Source: Coprinopsis marcescibilis
Taxonomy: Eukaryota > Basidiomycota > Agaricomycetes > Agaricales > Psathyrellaceae
Assembly: GCA_004369085.1 (NCBI GenBank)
Contig: ML210146.1
Location: 310,001-374,000 of the forward strand
DNA length: 64,000 bases
Direction: 5' to 3'
Position numbers and translations under genes: made by a program. Shown here in pieces: positions 1 through 13,740 of this stretch (position 1 is the stretch's first letter; every line of letters starts with the position of its first letter). Below the pieces are notes generated by a model. The model was not told where the DNA came from and did no database searches. It saw nothing but the letters and a program-made list of their open reading frames with translations.

Positions 1-324
1 CATTCTCCATCCATATTCCGCTTTTACTTATTACACGTTCTAGCTTACGAGCACTTTGCTTCAACCTACAGGCCACACTGGCCATTCATCGGCAACTGCG
101 CTGGCTCAGAAGGAGCCGCTCTCTTTGGATGTGGACTTTTGACGAGCTATCTTGCCCTATTCATAAACTTCTACTTCAAGACGTATAAGAAGCCAGTGCA
201 ATCGAAGAAAACCGGAGCTACAGCAGCTAATGGATACACTAATGGACACGCTAATGGGTATGTTTCTGCTCTTCATTACTGTCTACGCACTTCTCACCTT
301 TATTACAGGCATAAACAGGATTGA
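1..324 (+). CDS. Fatty acid elongase (ELO family), C-terminal end only
   Basis: The window opens inside this gene. After a splice acceptor near position 72 the frame reads HWPFIGNCAGSEGAALFG, then the last membrane helix (LTSYLALFINFY) and a basic TYKKP segment, which is the usual tail of GNS1/SUR4 fatty acid elongases. An intron at about 258-308 (gtatgt to ttacag) separates this from the last residues HKQD and the TGA at 322-324. Enzymes of this family carry out the condensation step of very-long-chain fatty acid synthesis in the ER membrane. The HxxHH active-site motif and earlier helices lie outside the window, so substrate chain length cannot be judged. A small Asn/Gly-rich stretch (NGYTNGHANG) near the end is typical of basidiomycete members. 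Confidence 0.75.
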   Translation, partial: HSPSIFRFYLLHVLAYEHFASTYRPHWPFIGNCAGSEGAALFGCGLLTSYLALFINFYFKTYKKPVQSKKTGATAANGYTNGHANGYVSALHYCLRTSHLYYRHKQD

Positions 325-816
325 CGGACTTCCTTATTATCATAATACGGTAATGACCTACACGGGCAAAATATACCTCCACGCACCTTCGCCTGGTACT
401 AATCTCATAGACTTGGCTTTTAGTATACCTAGTACGTTCTTGTCTCCATGATCCCTCACGTTAGTCTCGAAAGTACAACGGGTTTCGAATATAATCCAGT
501 AATGGTACTAGTTCTTCCCCATGACTGATTTTCTGCGGTACGGAACTAACCGTCAGGTACCGCTTTGTGTTATGAACCGAAAACACATGATTGGGCATAG
601 AAAGTATGGTCCGTAACAGTCCGTAACGGCGTTGCAGCTTGTTGCAGGTGGCCGCGCAGAAGCACAACAGGGAATTTTGAATTTATCAAAGTGGTACATT
701 ATGGTAATCATTTAAGCTTATGCTGCACCACCGGCGCCTTTGTGGCCAAAGGCTGGCAACTGTAGTGGTGACCATCGCATCGCCACAAAGTAGTAATCCC
801 CGACCATCATTATGAC
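325..816. other. Intergenic: elongase 3' region and RasGAP upstream region
   Basis: No coding frame with family resemblance or plausible splicing was found on either strand. The only small pattern noticed is a 9-nt direct repeat (gtccgtaac at 609-617 and 619-627). Confidence 0.5.
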
Positions 817-3800
817 ATGCGGTCACTAGTAGACCATCGCAACCTTAAAGCCCACAGCGTCGATACTCGAGACTGAATCGGTGGATGAAGTCCTGAGATT
901 TCCCCTTCCAAGTTCAACGACTTCCAGAACGGTTGGATTACGCTGCACGACGGCAAAAGGCCCTCCCCTCTCTCGAGACCAGCAATGTCCGACACTTGGA
1001 ACCGCTACTCGCATGAACGCGAATATCTTGTATCAGTAGAGCTATACGTCTCCCAATCGACAGGAGGGAATCTCCGAAAGGTTAGTTATCACATTTTACG
1101 CTTGAAGAGATGGTCTGAGTGTCTGCAAACGTTCCGTAGCCCGCCATTATCAGAAAGAAGCCTGAAAAGCGGGAGTCAAGCGCTGCCATCTTTGACGATG
1201 CAAAACTGAGAGGTAAAGCGCATACCTCTCATAGGTGTCCTCGCCGCTCACTCGCGCTGTAGACAGATCCAGTTGGCAGGCGTTACCCAAAGGTCTTCAC
1301 AATATTGGTCAATGGAGAAGTGCAACATGCAAGCTGTCAGAGGAAGGAGATCGGTGTTTTCTCAACATTTATGTCGACGTATGCTCCTCGGTTTGAGCAT
1401 CTTCTATTCAATCTGACTTGTCAACAGGAAGCTATTCTCTATCAAACGGTCTACATTCACCTCTTGAACCAATCAGACATTCGACAAACAGACCCTTCAT
1501 TGTTCTTCCGAAAGGACTGCGTAGCGTTGTATTGCATCGAGTTCGTCTCTCTCTTTCTGGCACATTCTTCGCAACGCCTGAGTTAAATTAAGGGGACAAC
1601 GATGGACATCTGCCAATACCGCAGAGCCAATCTACATCCAATTCCCGAATTCGGATCTATGCACGACTTGGCTCGCTTTGCTACGATCCTACGCGATACC
1701 CGAAATTTATGGCAGGTGGTTCTTTCCTATAGATGGAGGGTCGTATAGAATGTGGCGTCAGATCGAGCTTTCGATTGTGCAGGCAAGAAATCTCAGAGTT
1801 CCGAAGACGGAGAATGGGGATTCTGTGGAGACCTCGGCAGACGCGGACTTCGACGGCGAAATTTCTTGCGAACTCCATCTCAACAATATCCTTTGTGGAA
1901 GGACTACGGGTAAAAAGAAAGGCTCGACACTCGAGTGGCACGAGAAATTTCTTTTCTCTGACCTCCCCCCTTTCCAAACGCTGGATATCAATGTGTGGAG
2001 GGAAAAGAAAGCCATGAAACCGACTACCGTTGGATTTGCGCAGATTCAACTGCATTCATTTCGTCGAGGCGAAACGGTTGAAGGTTGGCACCCAATTATC
2101 CAAGGTGTAACTGGACCAGCGAGAGAAACGCAAGTAGGAGAATTGAGAGTCAAGTTACGCGTGGACGAGTGCGTTTGCTGTTTTTTGATCCTGTATGTTT
2201 GCTGACTGTACTATGCAGAGAAATTGTTTTGCCATATTCAGCGTACAGTAACCTGGTTGAGGTGAGTTTCCCCGGTACCATTGCACAGTCGTCAAATTCA
2301 ATATCTACGATTAGACCTTTAATTCTCGCAACTTTCTGGACTGGATGACCGAACTAGAGACCAAGTTGAAGTTGAAGCACATATCTGCCCAGATCATGTC
2401 TGTTTCTATTGCCAATGACGCCCTAATAGAGCAAATACAAGAATTTGCTGCTAAGGAAGTAGCTGCAACTCCGATATGTGAGAATTGAGATTTCTATGTT
2501 TGCCTGTGAAAACGTCTGACCTATTTCTAAGCACATCAAACGCTCTTCAGAGGGAACACTGTACTCACAAAGACCATCGAGCTGACCATGTCGTGGTACG
2601 GCAAGGCATTCTTGGAAGCAAGCATTGGTCATGTCCTGCGGAGGCTATGTGCGGAAAAGGTCGCGATTGAGGTAGACCCCATGCGAAGCGGCAAAAGCAC
2701 CAAGGATGTTGAGAAGAATGTGGAGCAACTCATATATTGGTGCCACGAGTTTTGGAATCAGATATATTCTGTTCGTGGTGATTGTCCCAAGTAGGCTGTT
2801 CATTCGTTCGAAAATATCAATCTGCTCACTTTTTCAGTGAGCTACGGCGGCTGTTCAGAACCATTCGGAAGTTGGTTGAGGATCGCTGTCGAACGACCGA
2901 CGGATCGGCTGATCTTCAGCGCGACTTGCCCAAACAAAGTGTCTCTGCCTTCATCTTCTTGCGATTTATCGTTCCTGCCATTTTGCACCCCCACCTCTTT
3001 GGCCTTTGCCCAGGTAGACATGTTTTCAAAGGTGTAATATTGCTCTAACATGCTCGTACCAGGTCTTCCGCCGGAACCTGTGCAGAGAAGTCTGACGCTC
3101 ATTGCGAAAGTCATCCAAAGTCTAGCAAATCTCAATGCTGCGAGTAGCTCTATCTAATCCTCTACTTCATCTTGCGCTTACATTCATTTCCAGTCTTCCC
3201 AAAAAGAATCATTCATGCGCGGCATTAAGGACTTCCTGGCCAATAGTTTAGAAGCAATGGTCGACTACATTGCATCGGTCTCGACCCCTCTTGATGACAC
3301 CTACTCTTCCAATCCTGTACTCGCCAACTCCCGTCACAACCGTCTACGTATCGTCAACTCTCTTCGGCAGCGCTCTATGCAGATGCCTGTTCTAGACAAA
3401 GAGTCAATACCCACACTCCCCCACCTTCTCGATATTCCTCGGCACTTGGCCGTTATTACCTCCGCTATTATTAGGAGCTGTAGAGATCCGTCCCTTCAAT
3501 CTGCTCTCCTCGAACTTAAGAACACGCAGCTCGAAGAACTATGCACCAGGTGCTCAGAGGTTGAAGACCAAGCTCTCTTTAGAGTAACTCAACTTGCAGC
3601 CAAATTAGCTGTAAGGAGACCATCACTCCCTGTCATCAATTCCCCCGAGTTCGGCTCTTCGCCATCTTTGCCCTCCCCGGATCGTATTCAGAGCCCTCAG
3701 CAGAAATCAGATCCTTCGCGCAGAAGCAAATCTGCGCGCCCTTCGACGGCTCCTTCTTCGGGATCCAACTCTCCACGCCAGGCCTGGGACGATATACCTT

Positions 3801-4015
3801 CAAGTACTATTTCCAGGACTTTCGCCAAATCTAAACCCACAGACGCAAAGGGTTCCAACGACTCCCGGCACCGACATCTCAAAAACCCGTCAACTGATGC
3901 AGCTCCGAGATACATCACCCCCACCAGCAACAAAGTGTCACAGGGCTTGAACGACAATGCTGAGGACATCGCCAAGAAAAAGCGTGGTCTTTTCCGAGGG
4001 ATTTTGAAACGTTGA
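817..4015 (+). CDS. Ras GTPase-activating protein with PH, C2 and RasGAP domains
   Basis: The protein speeds GTP hydrolysis by Ras-type GTPases and so switches them off. The order is a PH-like region (WRSATCKLSEEGDRCFLNIY, later TWLALLRSYAIPEIYGRWF), a C2 domain (about 1750-2170, RQIELSIVQARNL and TLEWHEKFLFSDL), then the RasGAP domain. The arginine-finger loop TLFRGNT is encoded near 2550 and the structural FLR motif appears as FIFLRFIVPAILHP near 2960. A long Ser/Pro-rich basic tail follows and ends with KKKRGLFRGILKR. At least eight short introns are needed. The order resembles SynGAP-type and yeast Bud2-type GAPs. The start at 817 is provisional: it needs a 54-nt intron (859-912) with a weak donor, and ATG 985 is the alternative. 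The GAP domain itself is very secure. Confidence 0.88.
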
Positions 4016-4111
4016 GATACCTTCCGGGGTTCCGACAGGAACGTTTGCTTAATATATGTTTATATTGTTTAGGAGTGTTCTGTTCGCTTTATTGTACGCT
4101 ATGATGTATTA

Positions 4112-7100
4112 CTAGTTAGATGATTTAACCAGCAAAGGTTTTTGCACAAGTTTAAGAACTTCCTCAGCAACATTCTCAGATGTGCTTCTGCAGGTTAACC
4201 GACACAACTGTTTGGTTTCCGTGAGCTTTGGGTGGCAAGAGAAGCAGATACATCCTCACCTTGGCTTCACTATTTGGTTCGAGTCTCAGTAGGCAGCCAA
4301 CTTTCCCTTCGACAGACGTGTGTAGGACACCGCCCGCCACCAGGTTGTTTGGATTGGGATCGATCCCGTCCAGAATGTTCAAACGGTTGCCTGTGACTGC
4401 CTTGGCATGTCGTTCCAAGTCCAACTGGCCGGACGAATCGAGGGTGATCGGGAATACGCTTTGCGCTTCCCTAGGTGGTCCACCAATCAACTTCCATCTC
4501 TCGAAGAACTCCGCCTGGCCTAGCTTGACATGTTCAAAGAATTTGGTAACAACGATTGGAAGTTTAAGGGAAACGGCCTGGTGAGACCCAGCCATAAACG
4601 AGAGCGTCAGTACAGGAGGTTCCGAAAAGAATTTCTTGCATTCAATGTTTAGAAGCTGTTGAAGCTGACTACGGGAGTCGATGGTGCTCGGCGGGATTTT
4701 GGCGAAGGTCACGGATAGCGCCTCTGGGTCGGGTACGAATATTGTTGCCGTGAATGAGGTGAGCGCTGTTGGGACTTTGTTTCCGAGGTAGATGGCTACC
4801 TGTCCCATGTGACCCTGATAGCGGGACTTGACGCCCACCTGTATTTGGACGTCTTCATATAAAACCCCTTCGGAGCCATGGCAAAGTTTTTCAAACCAGC
4901 GGTCTATGTTTGGGCCTACCGTGGGTCTTGGAACTCCTTGGGAGGCATTTGCTTGTGGTTGACTCTTTGACCCCGATAAATCCAGACCAGCCAGAGAATC
5001 CATAATATTGTCACTGGCATCAGGTGCAGAGGTCTGACGCGAGTCGGCATTCTGACCCAACCCATTGCGTTCAGCATTAGCTTCCTTTCCGCCATGAACC
5101 CATGTTCGTTTGTCTTCTGTGTCTCCGTGCTTGCGATCAAGTCTTCCGAGAAGGGCGCTAACACGGGGTGGAAAGGGAGGCATTTCTTCGCAAACACTGG
5201 GAAGGAAGTCGTCGTCTTCGGGTCGAGAGGCTAGCGTGAGGTATTCACAAGCACGTTGCTGGAGTTCAGCGTCAAGAACATGACGATATCGGTCGAATAT
5301 GTTGAGGAGTTGAGGTTTTATTTCCGGAAACACGTTGACCCATTTGATATATGTTGTTAGAAGAAGGGAGCGAGTGGCCGCAAGACAGAACTGGGATTTG
5401 GAGTGCAAAAGATGGAATTGTTCCAAAGGGCTGTATCCTGGTTCGTTTGCAATAAGATGGCCGTATTCTCCGAGGACGTAGCCTATAAATGTTTTAGAGA
5501 ATTTACTTGACAAGAGTTCTAGTCAAGTATTACCTCCAACCTTGACAAGACTTTCATGTGCCGATGGAGCTTTCAAGTGTTCAAAGACCACCTTTGCTGC
5601 ATATTCCTGTAGGTCTTCGGTGTTGGTAACGATTTGCACCACTCGATACCAAACTTCATCTCCAACATGGTCCCCGGCAGCACTGATTAACTGCAGAATA
5701 GTATCAACATACCACTTGTATGAAGTGGCGTATTTCTCGGTCAAAATTGCAATCTTGAGGACCATTTCTTCTCGGAGGGCATAGTCTGCAACTTTCAAGT
5801 ACCGAAGCAGTTCTCCAACAACGACCTCGGAATTGTCGACGTCGCACATGCTGTACAGCAGGTCCAAGGCACGCCTTCGAACGGAGATGTCCTTATCACG
5901 AAGGGAAAGAATGATAGTTGTCTGGTGTTTCTTGATTGGTTCCAGCGATTCCGCCCGAGCAGCAAGATGGGCCATAGTGTCAAGTCCAAGATACCTGACA
6001 TTCGTTTCCTTGGATGAGATGAATCGAGCAAGAAGGACCGCGGCAATTCCAACCAACGGGGAATGAGTGTCCAGATGGATCGCCAGGCTGATCGCTTCAA
6101 AGAGAACTGCATGCTGTGCGTTATTGTGTTGAACGTTCCTTGAGGGCTCCGCGCAGTTATTCATGATCGTTTCGAGTACTTTGTACAACACGGACCGTAT
6201 GGCGGGGTCATCTGTGCAGGGTTAGCTGCTGTGTCATTGCAGGGTTACCGAGGGAGCCGTACCGGACGGGGGATAGTATTGAAGAAGCCGCAGTAACTTG
6301 ACTTGCAGCCATGGTGATGGGACTTTGTAGTATGCATAGGTGGCGGCAAATTCATGTCCAATTACTAGCTGGTATATTATTAATATGTGGCGATAAATCT
6401 TGACGTTTCAAGCTTACTCTGTGCAATCTGTCGACGGATTTCGTATAAGAGACCGCATATGCATCAAGATTGTCTTGCGCAAGTGCCATGACCAGACTGG
6501 TCACGCAAACCACCACACCCTGAACCATTATCAGCAGACTGAAGTGAAGTATGGATTGAAGGCTAACCAAATCCGGCTCGTCCATTAGAGAGACAATGCG
6601 CAAGGCCCACTCAGCTGCGGGTATGACTTCGGGATGTTTGCGATACAATCGCAACAGTGTCAATGCAGCTTTCTTCTTCACGAAGCTCTGCGATGTGCTG
6701 AATGGGCCGTGTTACAAAAACAAGCAACCTTGAGGATAATGACTTACGGCGAAATCAGTAATCTGTGGACGTCCTCCGCCAAAGCTTCCGCCATTTCACT
6801 TCCTCCTACGTTGGCAATCGCATGAAGAGCAAGGCAGTTATCGACCTCATTGTTAGAGTCCAGGTCTTTCCGTATTGAGTTGACTACCAAGCGTAAAAAG
6901 TCGGAGTTTTCGTGCATCAGTAGTGTCATCGCTAGGTAGCCCTATAAGAATATGAAAGTCAGGCTAGATGATGTGGGGTTAGCTTGCCTGCACCCACTAT
7001 TTGCTTCTCGCTGTACTTTGAACTTGATATGAGATTGACGGCCTCCATATGACCTACATCAACCTTATATCCCAGGATATATGTAAAGATGATCTTCGCA

Positions 7101-7408
7101 ACATATCTGCGACACAAGTATTCGTACGCGTGTCCTCGAAAACGCGGCGAATGCTCACTTCTTCTTCTGATATCCGTCAAGGTTGCCGTCTGGGACATTC
7201 GTAAGTAGGCGAGGGCCTTAGATGTCATGGATTCGTACCTTTGAATTTCTTCCTGATATTAGCCATCTCTTTGTTTATCCGTTTCTCTTCCAATTCTCGA
7301 ACTCTTGCACCGCGGATGTCCGCAATGAACTTGTAAGAATCAATGCCCCATCTTCCAAGGAACTTGACATCGAAGTACCTGAGTCAACCCACGCATACTA
7401 GTCGCCAT
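4112..7408 (-). CDS. APL3: AP-2 complex subunit alpha (alpha adaptin)
   Basis: Large subunit of the AP-2 clathrin adaptor, which selects plasma-membrane cargo for endocytosis. The first exon (MATSMRGLTQ) joins to FIADIRGARVRELEEKRINK, the classic alpha-adaptin start. HEAT-like trunk repeats follow, including DISVRRRALDLLYSMCD. A Ser/Gln-rich hinge leads to the ear domain with its C-terminal platform (FFERWKLIGGPPREAQSVFP). The frame seems to stop at 4176, but a 52-nt intron at 4208-4259 joins SEAK to LCRLTCRSTSENVAEEVLK, matching the family end, so the true stop is at 4112-4114. Estimated length is about 940 residues, normal for the family. AP-1 gamma is excluded by the alpha-type ear. Confidence 0.95.
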
Positions 7409-7852
7409 CTTGACAGTAAAGCTAATGAGCAGGGGTAGCAGTAAAAAGGTGTTGGGGAGGGAGCAAAGGTATTTGTCGACAGAACAGACGTTCAGCGAGA
7501 TGTGTATATATGGTCAGAGACCGTCACTCTCCCAAGCCAGCCTTGGCATCATCATCACGTGGAGATGGCGCTCACCCAATCTCCGAGTCGGGTTGGGCTA
7601 AAGATAGATCATACTAACGGGGAGTCATTGCAAGAACATAGAGCAGATGTAGTTTGATTTCACAGATTCAAAAGCTCGCGATATTCGTAGTGTGAAGTAT
7701 CCAGACTTCTTGCTACGCTAAGATTCGGATTAAACAAGGTTGTAGTTTACATATCAAGGATATCAACAAAGAATTGGATAAGCGTGTAGTGGAGACTCGG
7801 AAAAGAAAATGGTAGAAGTACATGCAGCTGGGACATCGTAAAAAGGCCGTTG
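7409..7852. promoter_or_regulatory. AP-2 alpha upstream region and 3' region of the next gene
   Basis: No supported gene. The stretch lies upstream of the minus-strand AP-2 alpha gene and downstream of the secreted-protein gene. It holds a CACGTG E-box at 7556-7561. Confidence 0.4.
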
Positions 7853-8725
7853 CTATATGCACAGCCCAAGGAGCTCTACCCCGGACTTGCACGCTGTTGA
7901 TGAAGCTTGACCAATTAAGGCTATAAGAAGGGGCTGAATTCCATTGATGAGGGCATCGGTAAGGTTTTCCACCGCGTTTAAAACGTCGTCCAGAATGCAC
8001 TTGATCTCGTAAACGACTGAAAGCCAGCGATCATTAGAGAGTTGTTGTCGTGTAAGGAAAGTGCAATGGCTTACTGGGTCCAAGTAGAGGTCCCAGCCCC
8101 GGAATATTATAAACCATAACATCGACTGCTGAGAGAGTATCCTTGTTGAAGTTAATTACGTTCTTGAGTAGAGTTTCCAGATCATTTGTGCGATCATAGT
8201 TCTTTAAGCCTTTATCTGCGCCAAGTTGATCCAATATGGTCTTGATTCCCAAAAGACTAGTGTCAAACGCGGTCAGCTCTGCAACAGCGTTTTGCTGAAA
8301 ATCCAAGTCGAATTCGTCCACGTAAGGCGACTGTGCCGCATAGTTCTCTGTACGAAGTTAGTGGAAAAGAGAGTGATATAAAGGAAATGCTACGAACTCA
8401 AGCTGGTTGAATGACGTTTGGCGTTACCGTACAATCCATGTAAATCCGAAAGCATATCGAGGCCCCTCGGCGATCTTGCATACATGATTCCGTGTTCGTC
8501 GAAGAGAGTTGCTCGGGAGCTTTCTGCCACTGTAATGTTCTCGCCCAGAGCAACAGACGATGCAGACCAGTTTAAAGAGCTCAGCGCGTGATTCGGTGTC
8601 ATAAACCTGCTCGAATAGTCCGGCGCCATCAAGGCGAGCGGAAACGGTAGCGGTAGTGGAGAAGCTAAAGCTGCTCGAGAATGTGCCAAGATACCGAAGG
8701 CCAAGGCGATTGGTCCGAAAAGCAT
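7853..8725 (-). CDS. Small secreted alpha-helical protein, unrecognised
   Basis: The start at 8725 gives MLFGPIALAFGILAHSRAAL, a clear signal peptide. After the exon ending AKRHSTSL, an intron joins to ENYAAQSPYVDEFDLDFQQN, and a second intron joins LGPLLGP to VYEIKCILDD. The mature chain is about 230 residues and is dominated by regular hydrophobic and acidic helices (LLGIKTILDQLG, LETLLKNVINF, VENLTDALINGIQPLLIAL). There are three cysteines near the end and one likely N-glycosylation site in NWSAS. The pattern vaguely recalls HsbA-like fungal surface-binding proteins, but I do not recognise the family. The function is unknown. Confidence 0.65.
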
Positions 8726-10052
8726 GGTAGCCTGAAAGGAACGAGGGTCGGCGTAATATGGCGAGTACGGAAGTAAAAGAAGGACGTAGGTGATATCGCG
8801 CAGCGAGATGCACAGAGACAATGGGCGGGAAATAAACCAGATCCTTGGCCAATTAGCCTCTGGCGCCGTTTTATTGAGTTTGGCGTATGCTTGCGCATAT
8901 TTACGATAGACTGATCGAGCAGTCTTATGCTTACTGAGCTTGTCGATCAAGAGGACGCCAGCTGTAAAAGAGAGCTAGTATAACTTGAAAGTTAAAAATC
9001 GTCATACAGTGGCGTTGCAGACAGCAGGCTTACAATGGGCAGCAGGACTCTCCGTCAGGCCCTGTTTCGAAACATGTAACGCAGGTGTAGGCTATCCTTC
9101 GATCTTCACCCTTGTTATTTGATATGCAACCGCCGCGTCTTTGCAGTTTGACAGCGGTTTACACATTCGTAGACATTAACAGTCCGAGTAGAGGTTGGGC
9201 ATGAGACAAAGCGGACAACGCACAGATTCAGTGAACAGAACGCGCTATTTTTGTGAAGATTTTAGAATGAAATCAAGCGCTGAGCGCTGAGGTTTTTGGG
9301 ACAAGGCGTCGGCACCCAAAGTTTCCACACAGTTCTGAACCACACCCAACCATTTACGCCACGGTAATCTATTGTTGGGCACTCAACACATACCGATGGT
9401 AGAGGCTTATCCCCTGGCAAGTTACCTATCTCGGCCACCTAGAGTGTAGCGGTAATGCAAGAGGCCAGACAGGTAACTTGCTCACCAAAATACCTTTCCT
9501 TGAAGCTTTTTGGGCCCTCTGCAGCGAGGAGGTGAAGGAAACCTGTATCGAGAGAAGGACGGCTTCCCTTCAAAAAATCTGACTAAACGAGTGGTACCAT
9601 TGGGGGACAACTGTGAATAACCGTGGAGTGACGGGCATACCAGGTGTTGAAAACTATTTCTTTTGAATTCCACTCATCAGACCAGACCGGAACCCATGGG
9701 ATACATACCGAATGATCAATTAAGTCTCAACGCTAGCAAGACTTATCATGACAAGAGATCCTTAGCCCTTGAAAGCGCTTTGTTTTGGCTTAGCTTAACT
9801 CCTTGAACAGACTATCCCTACTTGAACCCCCAGCAGAAGCATTGCCGAATATCAAGCGATAGATAGATTGGAATATTGAATGATAGGCATTGACTTCCAG
9901 CGTGAAACTTTCAACGCAAAACCGACATTATTCTTTCGTTCTATTCTGAGACAAGTAAACATCCTATTAAACATGGTGAAGAGACTTGGGAATTTCAGTA
10001 GGGGAAACGTCACAACAGACGATGTTACGAACCTACAAGGCAGAGATCCCTT
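8726..10052. other. Long intergenic region with an 11-bp inverted repeat
   Basis: This is the largest gene-free stretch of the window. It lies upstream of the secreted-protein gene and downstream of the PP2A gene, both on the minus strand. Short open frames here show no family features, splice support or signal peptides. An 11-bp perfect inverted repeat (9417-9427 with 9471-9481) is the only clear structure. No tRNA-like B box was seen. Confidence 0.5.
9417..9481. repeat. Inverted repeat, possible hairpin
   Basis: The left arm GCAAGTTACCT (9417-9427) is perfectly complementary to the right arm AGGTAACTTGC (9471-9481) with a 43-nt spacer. Inside the arms, ctcggcc and ggccag could add further imperfect pairing. 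It is not flanked by an obvious target-site duplication and has no run of T after it. Confidence 0.6.
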
Positions 10053-12193
10053 TCAAGAAGAAGCAACTGTTGCCTTTTGTAACCCTCGAGTTGCATAAAA
10101 ACGAACGTCTGCATCCTGGTCGTTTTTCTGTCGTTCCAGCGTTGGAATTACCCATTCTGCCACGAACTGGTGTCCTTCAGGGGTATTGCCGTGTGAGGTC
10201 GCGATGACCTCCAGTGATTTCGCGACATTGAAGCGGATGTTGGGGATAGGATCCTTGGCAAGTTCAAGCAATGGTCCAATCACATCTGAGCGAAGGATCT
10301 CCAATGTGAGAGATGGGGAAATGGTCTAGGACCCATCAGTATAATGCTCACAACTAAATCCGAATCATGACGTACCATTATGGCTTGCACCGTCGTCATT
10401 CGGAAAAGATAATTGGTATGCGAGCCCATGCCCATCACCTTCGGTACAATGGAGGACTTTGCCCACTCGACGCCAAATACGTCAGTCAATTTCTTGAGGT
10501 TCACCGTTGCAGATTCACGAATGCTATAGACTGTATCCCCGAGCCATGACATGCAGAGGTTGCCCAATTGCTCATCGAAGAATGGCTTGCCGAGTTGATT
10601 GGCCAGAAGTGGAATATACTCGATGATGGCTTGTCGAACGCGCCAAGACTTGTCCTCAGCGAGTTCTACAATTGCCGGGAGCAAGCTGTTGGAAAGCAGC
10701 TCAATTCCGATTACTGAGGTCTACTTAGTCACTTGGACACTGGAACGCTCAAGTGAGTGTACTTACCAGTGTTGACTGTTTCGAGCTTGCTGATGATGTT
10801 CAGTCGAACCTCCGGAAAGTCATCCTTGAGTAGGTGCAGAAAGAGTGGGAGGAGATGTTCGATTGTAGGTTCCGGCCCGAGCAGAGGGGCAACTCCGCTG
10901 ATTTCCTTTGCCAATGCCGCTCTGACATATTGTGACGCGTCTTGAGACAAATCTCGAACACAGGGTATAATTCTGGCAAGAATAACTTCCTTCTCCAGAG
11001 AGCTTGAGAACCCTATTACCCAGTCAGAGAGAACCGCTTCGGGTCGTTTTGTACACATACCAGGAATTTGTGTGGCGGCCGCGGTTCGAACCTCTGCTTC
11101 ATTGTCCTTCAACAAGTTGACATACAGAGCAACCAACTCTTCTCTGGTCACATCCGTCCCCACTGCATTCGCGAGCTTGAGAATTAATTGTCAGAGTATT
11201 TCCACATGAAACACAGAAAGCACACACATCATTGAAATGGGTCGCGGCCATGTATCTTACGCGCCAGCTCTTGTCACCGACACTTTGCTTGATTTGCTTC
11301 AGGAGGTGTTCCTTCACTTCAGCAGGAGTGATCCTCTTCGCAACAGCAATCAAATCTTCGATTGTCAGCAGACGAACTGAATCCTGATCATCGGATTGCA
11401 GTCTACGATAGATAGGCAATCCATCGGAAAGAACATGTTGTTGAGAGAAATGGGCGATGAGAGCCTACAATTGCTAAGTCGAGATCGTTTGCAGTCGACG
11501 ACAAAAAGACTCACTCCTAACCATTTAGCTGCCGCGCGCCTCACCATGGGCGTGTCGTCAGATGAAAGGGCAAAGAATGCCTTGCGAAGATCGTCTTGAA
11601 TAACAGTCGAGACTTTGGGGTAGACAGCTGCATAGAGGGCGGCAGATGAGGTTCGCGAGGTAAACCATTCTCCTTGAGATAGCCGCTTGACCAGGGGAAT
11701 GTAGTATTCTTCGATTTGTTTTTGTCCAAGAACTGCAGCGACTTTGGTGATTGACTCCGCGGCCTTGAGGGGAGCTTAGATATTTGAATGTCCAGGTATG
11801 TGCTTGAACACCTACTTTATCGCGCACCAGAGTCTCTTCGACGGCAGACAAGTTCTCCAAAGGGCCGAGCAGAATGTGAGCGTATTCACCTCCACCAATG
11901 TATTCTTCGAAACTTCGTCCGAGCTCTTCTGCAAGGGCCAGGAGCACTTCGTCCTCGTCGTCAACCGAATCTTGCAGGAAGGGAATTAATTCATCTCGTG
12001 CTCGATCAGGACCAAGGGCAAGGGCGATGGTCGGGATACTGTGAATGGCGTTCAATCTCAATTGCACATCTTCCGAGCGAAGTTCGTCCATAAGGATTGC
12101 AATCGGAGCGATCTTCGAAAATATTAGCACAGTATCTCCCGCAAGAAATTATATTTGACGAACATCTTCGACGGGATAGCCTCCAGGATCCAT
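10053..12193 (-). CDS. TPD3: PP2A structural A subunit (HEAT-repeat scaffold)
   Basis: Scaffold subunit of protein phosphatase 2A. It binds the catalytic subunit and a variable B subunit. The short first exon [10 protein letters not shown] splices to [20 protein letters not shown], the normal N-terminus. Tandem HEAT repeats fill the whole chain, for example [67 protein letters not shown] and [13 protein letters not shown]. Estimated length is about 590-600 residues, as expected. At least six short introns interrupt it. It is head to head with the epimerase gene, with 309 bp between the two start codons. Confidence 0.95.
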
Positions 12194-12502
12194 GTTTGGC
12201 TAAAAGGAAGGACGGGAAGATAAATGGTTATTTGTTGATTTGTTCGTCTAGATGGCTTGGTATAGAGAGTGGTAACTTGGTTTGCAAGAGGAATGACAAT
12301 ATTGAGCTATAGAACGCGCAGATTGAGGGAGAGAGAGAAGTAATCAGAGCCTGCAAGCACAACAATCGGCAGCACAATGCTGGCACGTGCACCCCTTGTT
12401 TCATCACGACGACCGTGACTGAGTGTTGTAAATCGGGAATCATGGAACCAAGGTATACACTTCATCACACAAGACTTCTCATTCTCCAGTTCTAACAATA
12501 CT
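12194..12502. promoter_or_regulatory. Divergent promoter region of the PP2A-A and epimerase genes
   Basis: The 309 bp separate two divergent start codons and must hold both promoters. A CACGTG E-box lies at 12384-12389. There is no supported coding frame. Confidence 0.5.
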
Positions 12503-13539
<1,037 letters not shown>

Positions 13540-13740
13540 TGGAAACTAAGCGCAATTTTTGAAACACTATTTGTATTATGTATCGAACTATCCAAGACCA
13601 TTGCAAAATCCAAAGACCATGCAATTTCTGAGAGTCTGAGAATACGTCTTGGCATGTTAAGCAGCGTGCGATGATGATTGCAGAATCATGACTCGACTTT
13701 CTGCAACATTCAACTTGGTCTGTTCAGTCAACGTACCTTC

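Noticed and set aside
4276..4286. GGTTCGAGTCT, resembling a tRNA B box
   Set aside because: It lies inside the AP-2 alpha coding region (LRLEPNSEAK on the minus strand) and no acceptor stem or A box is nearby.
9880..10207. Overlapping plus-strand frames of about 70 codons
   Set aside because: They overlap the end of the PP2A scaffold gene in antisense and have no domain, start context or splice support.
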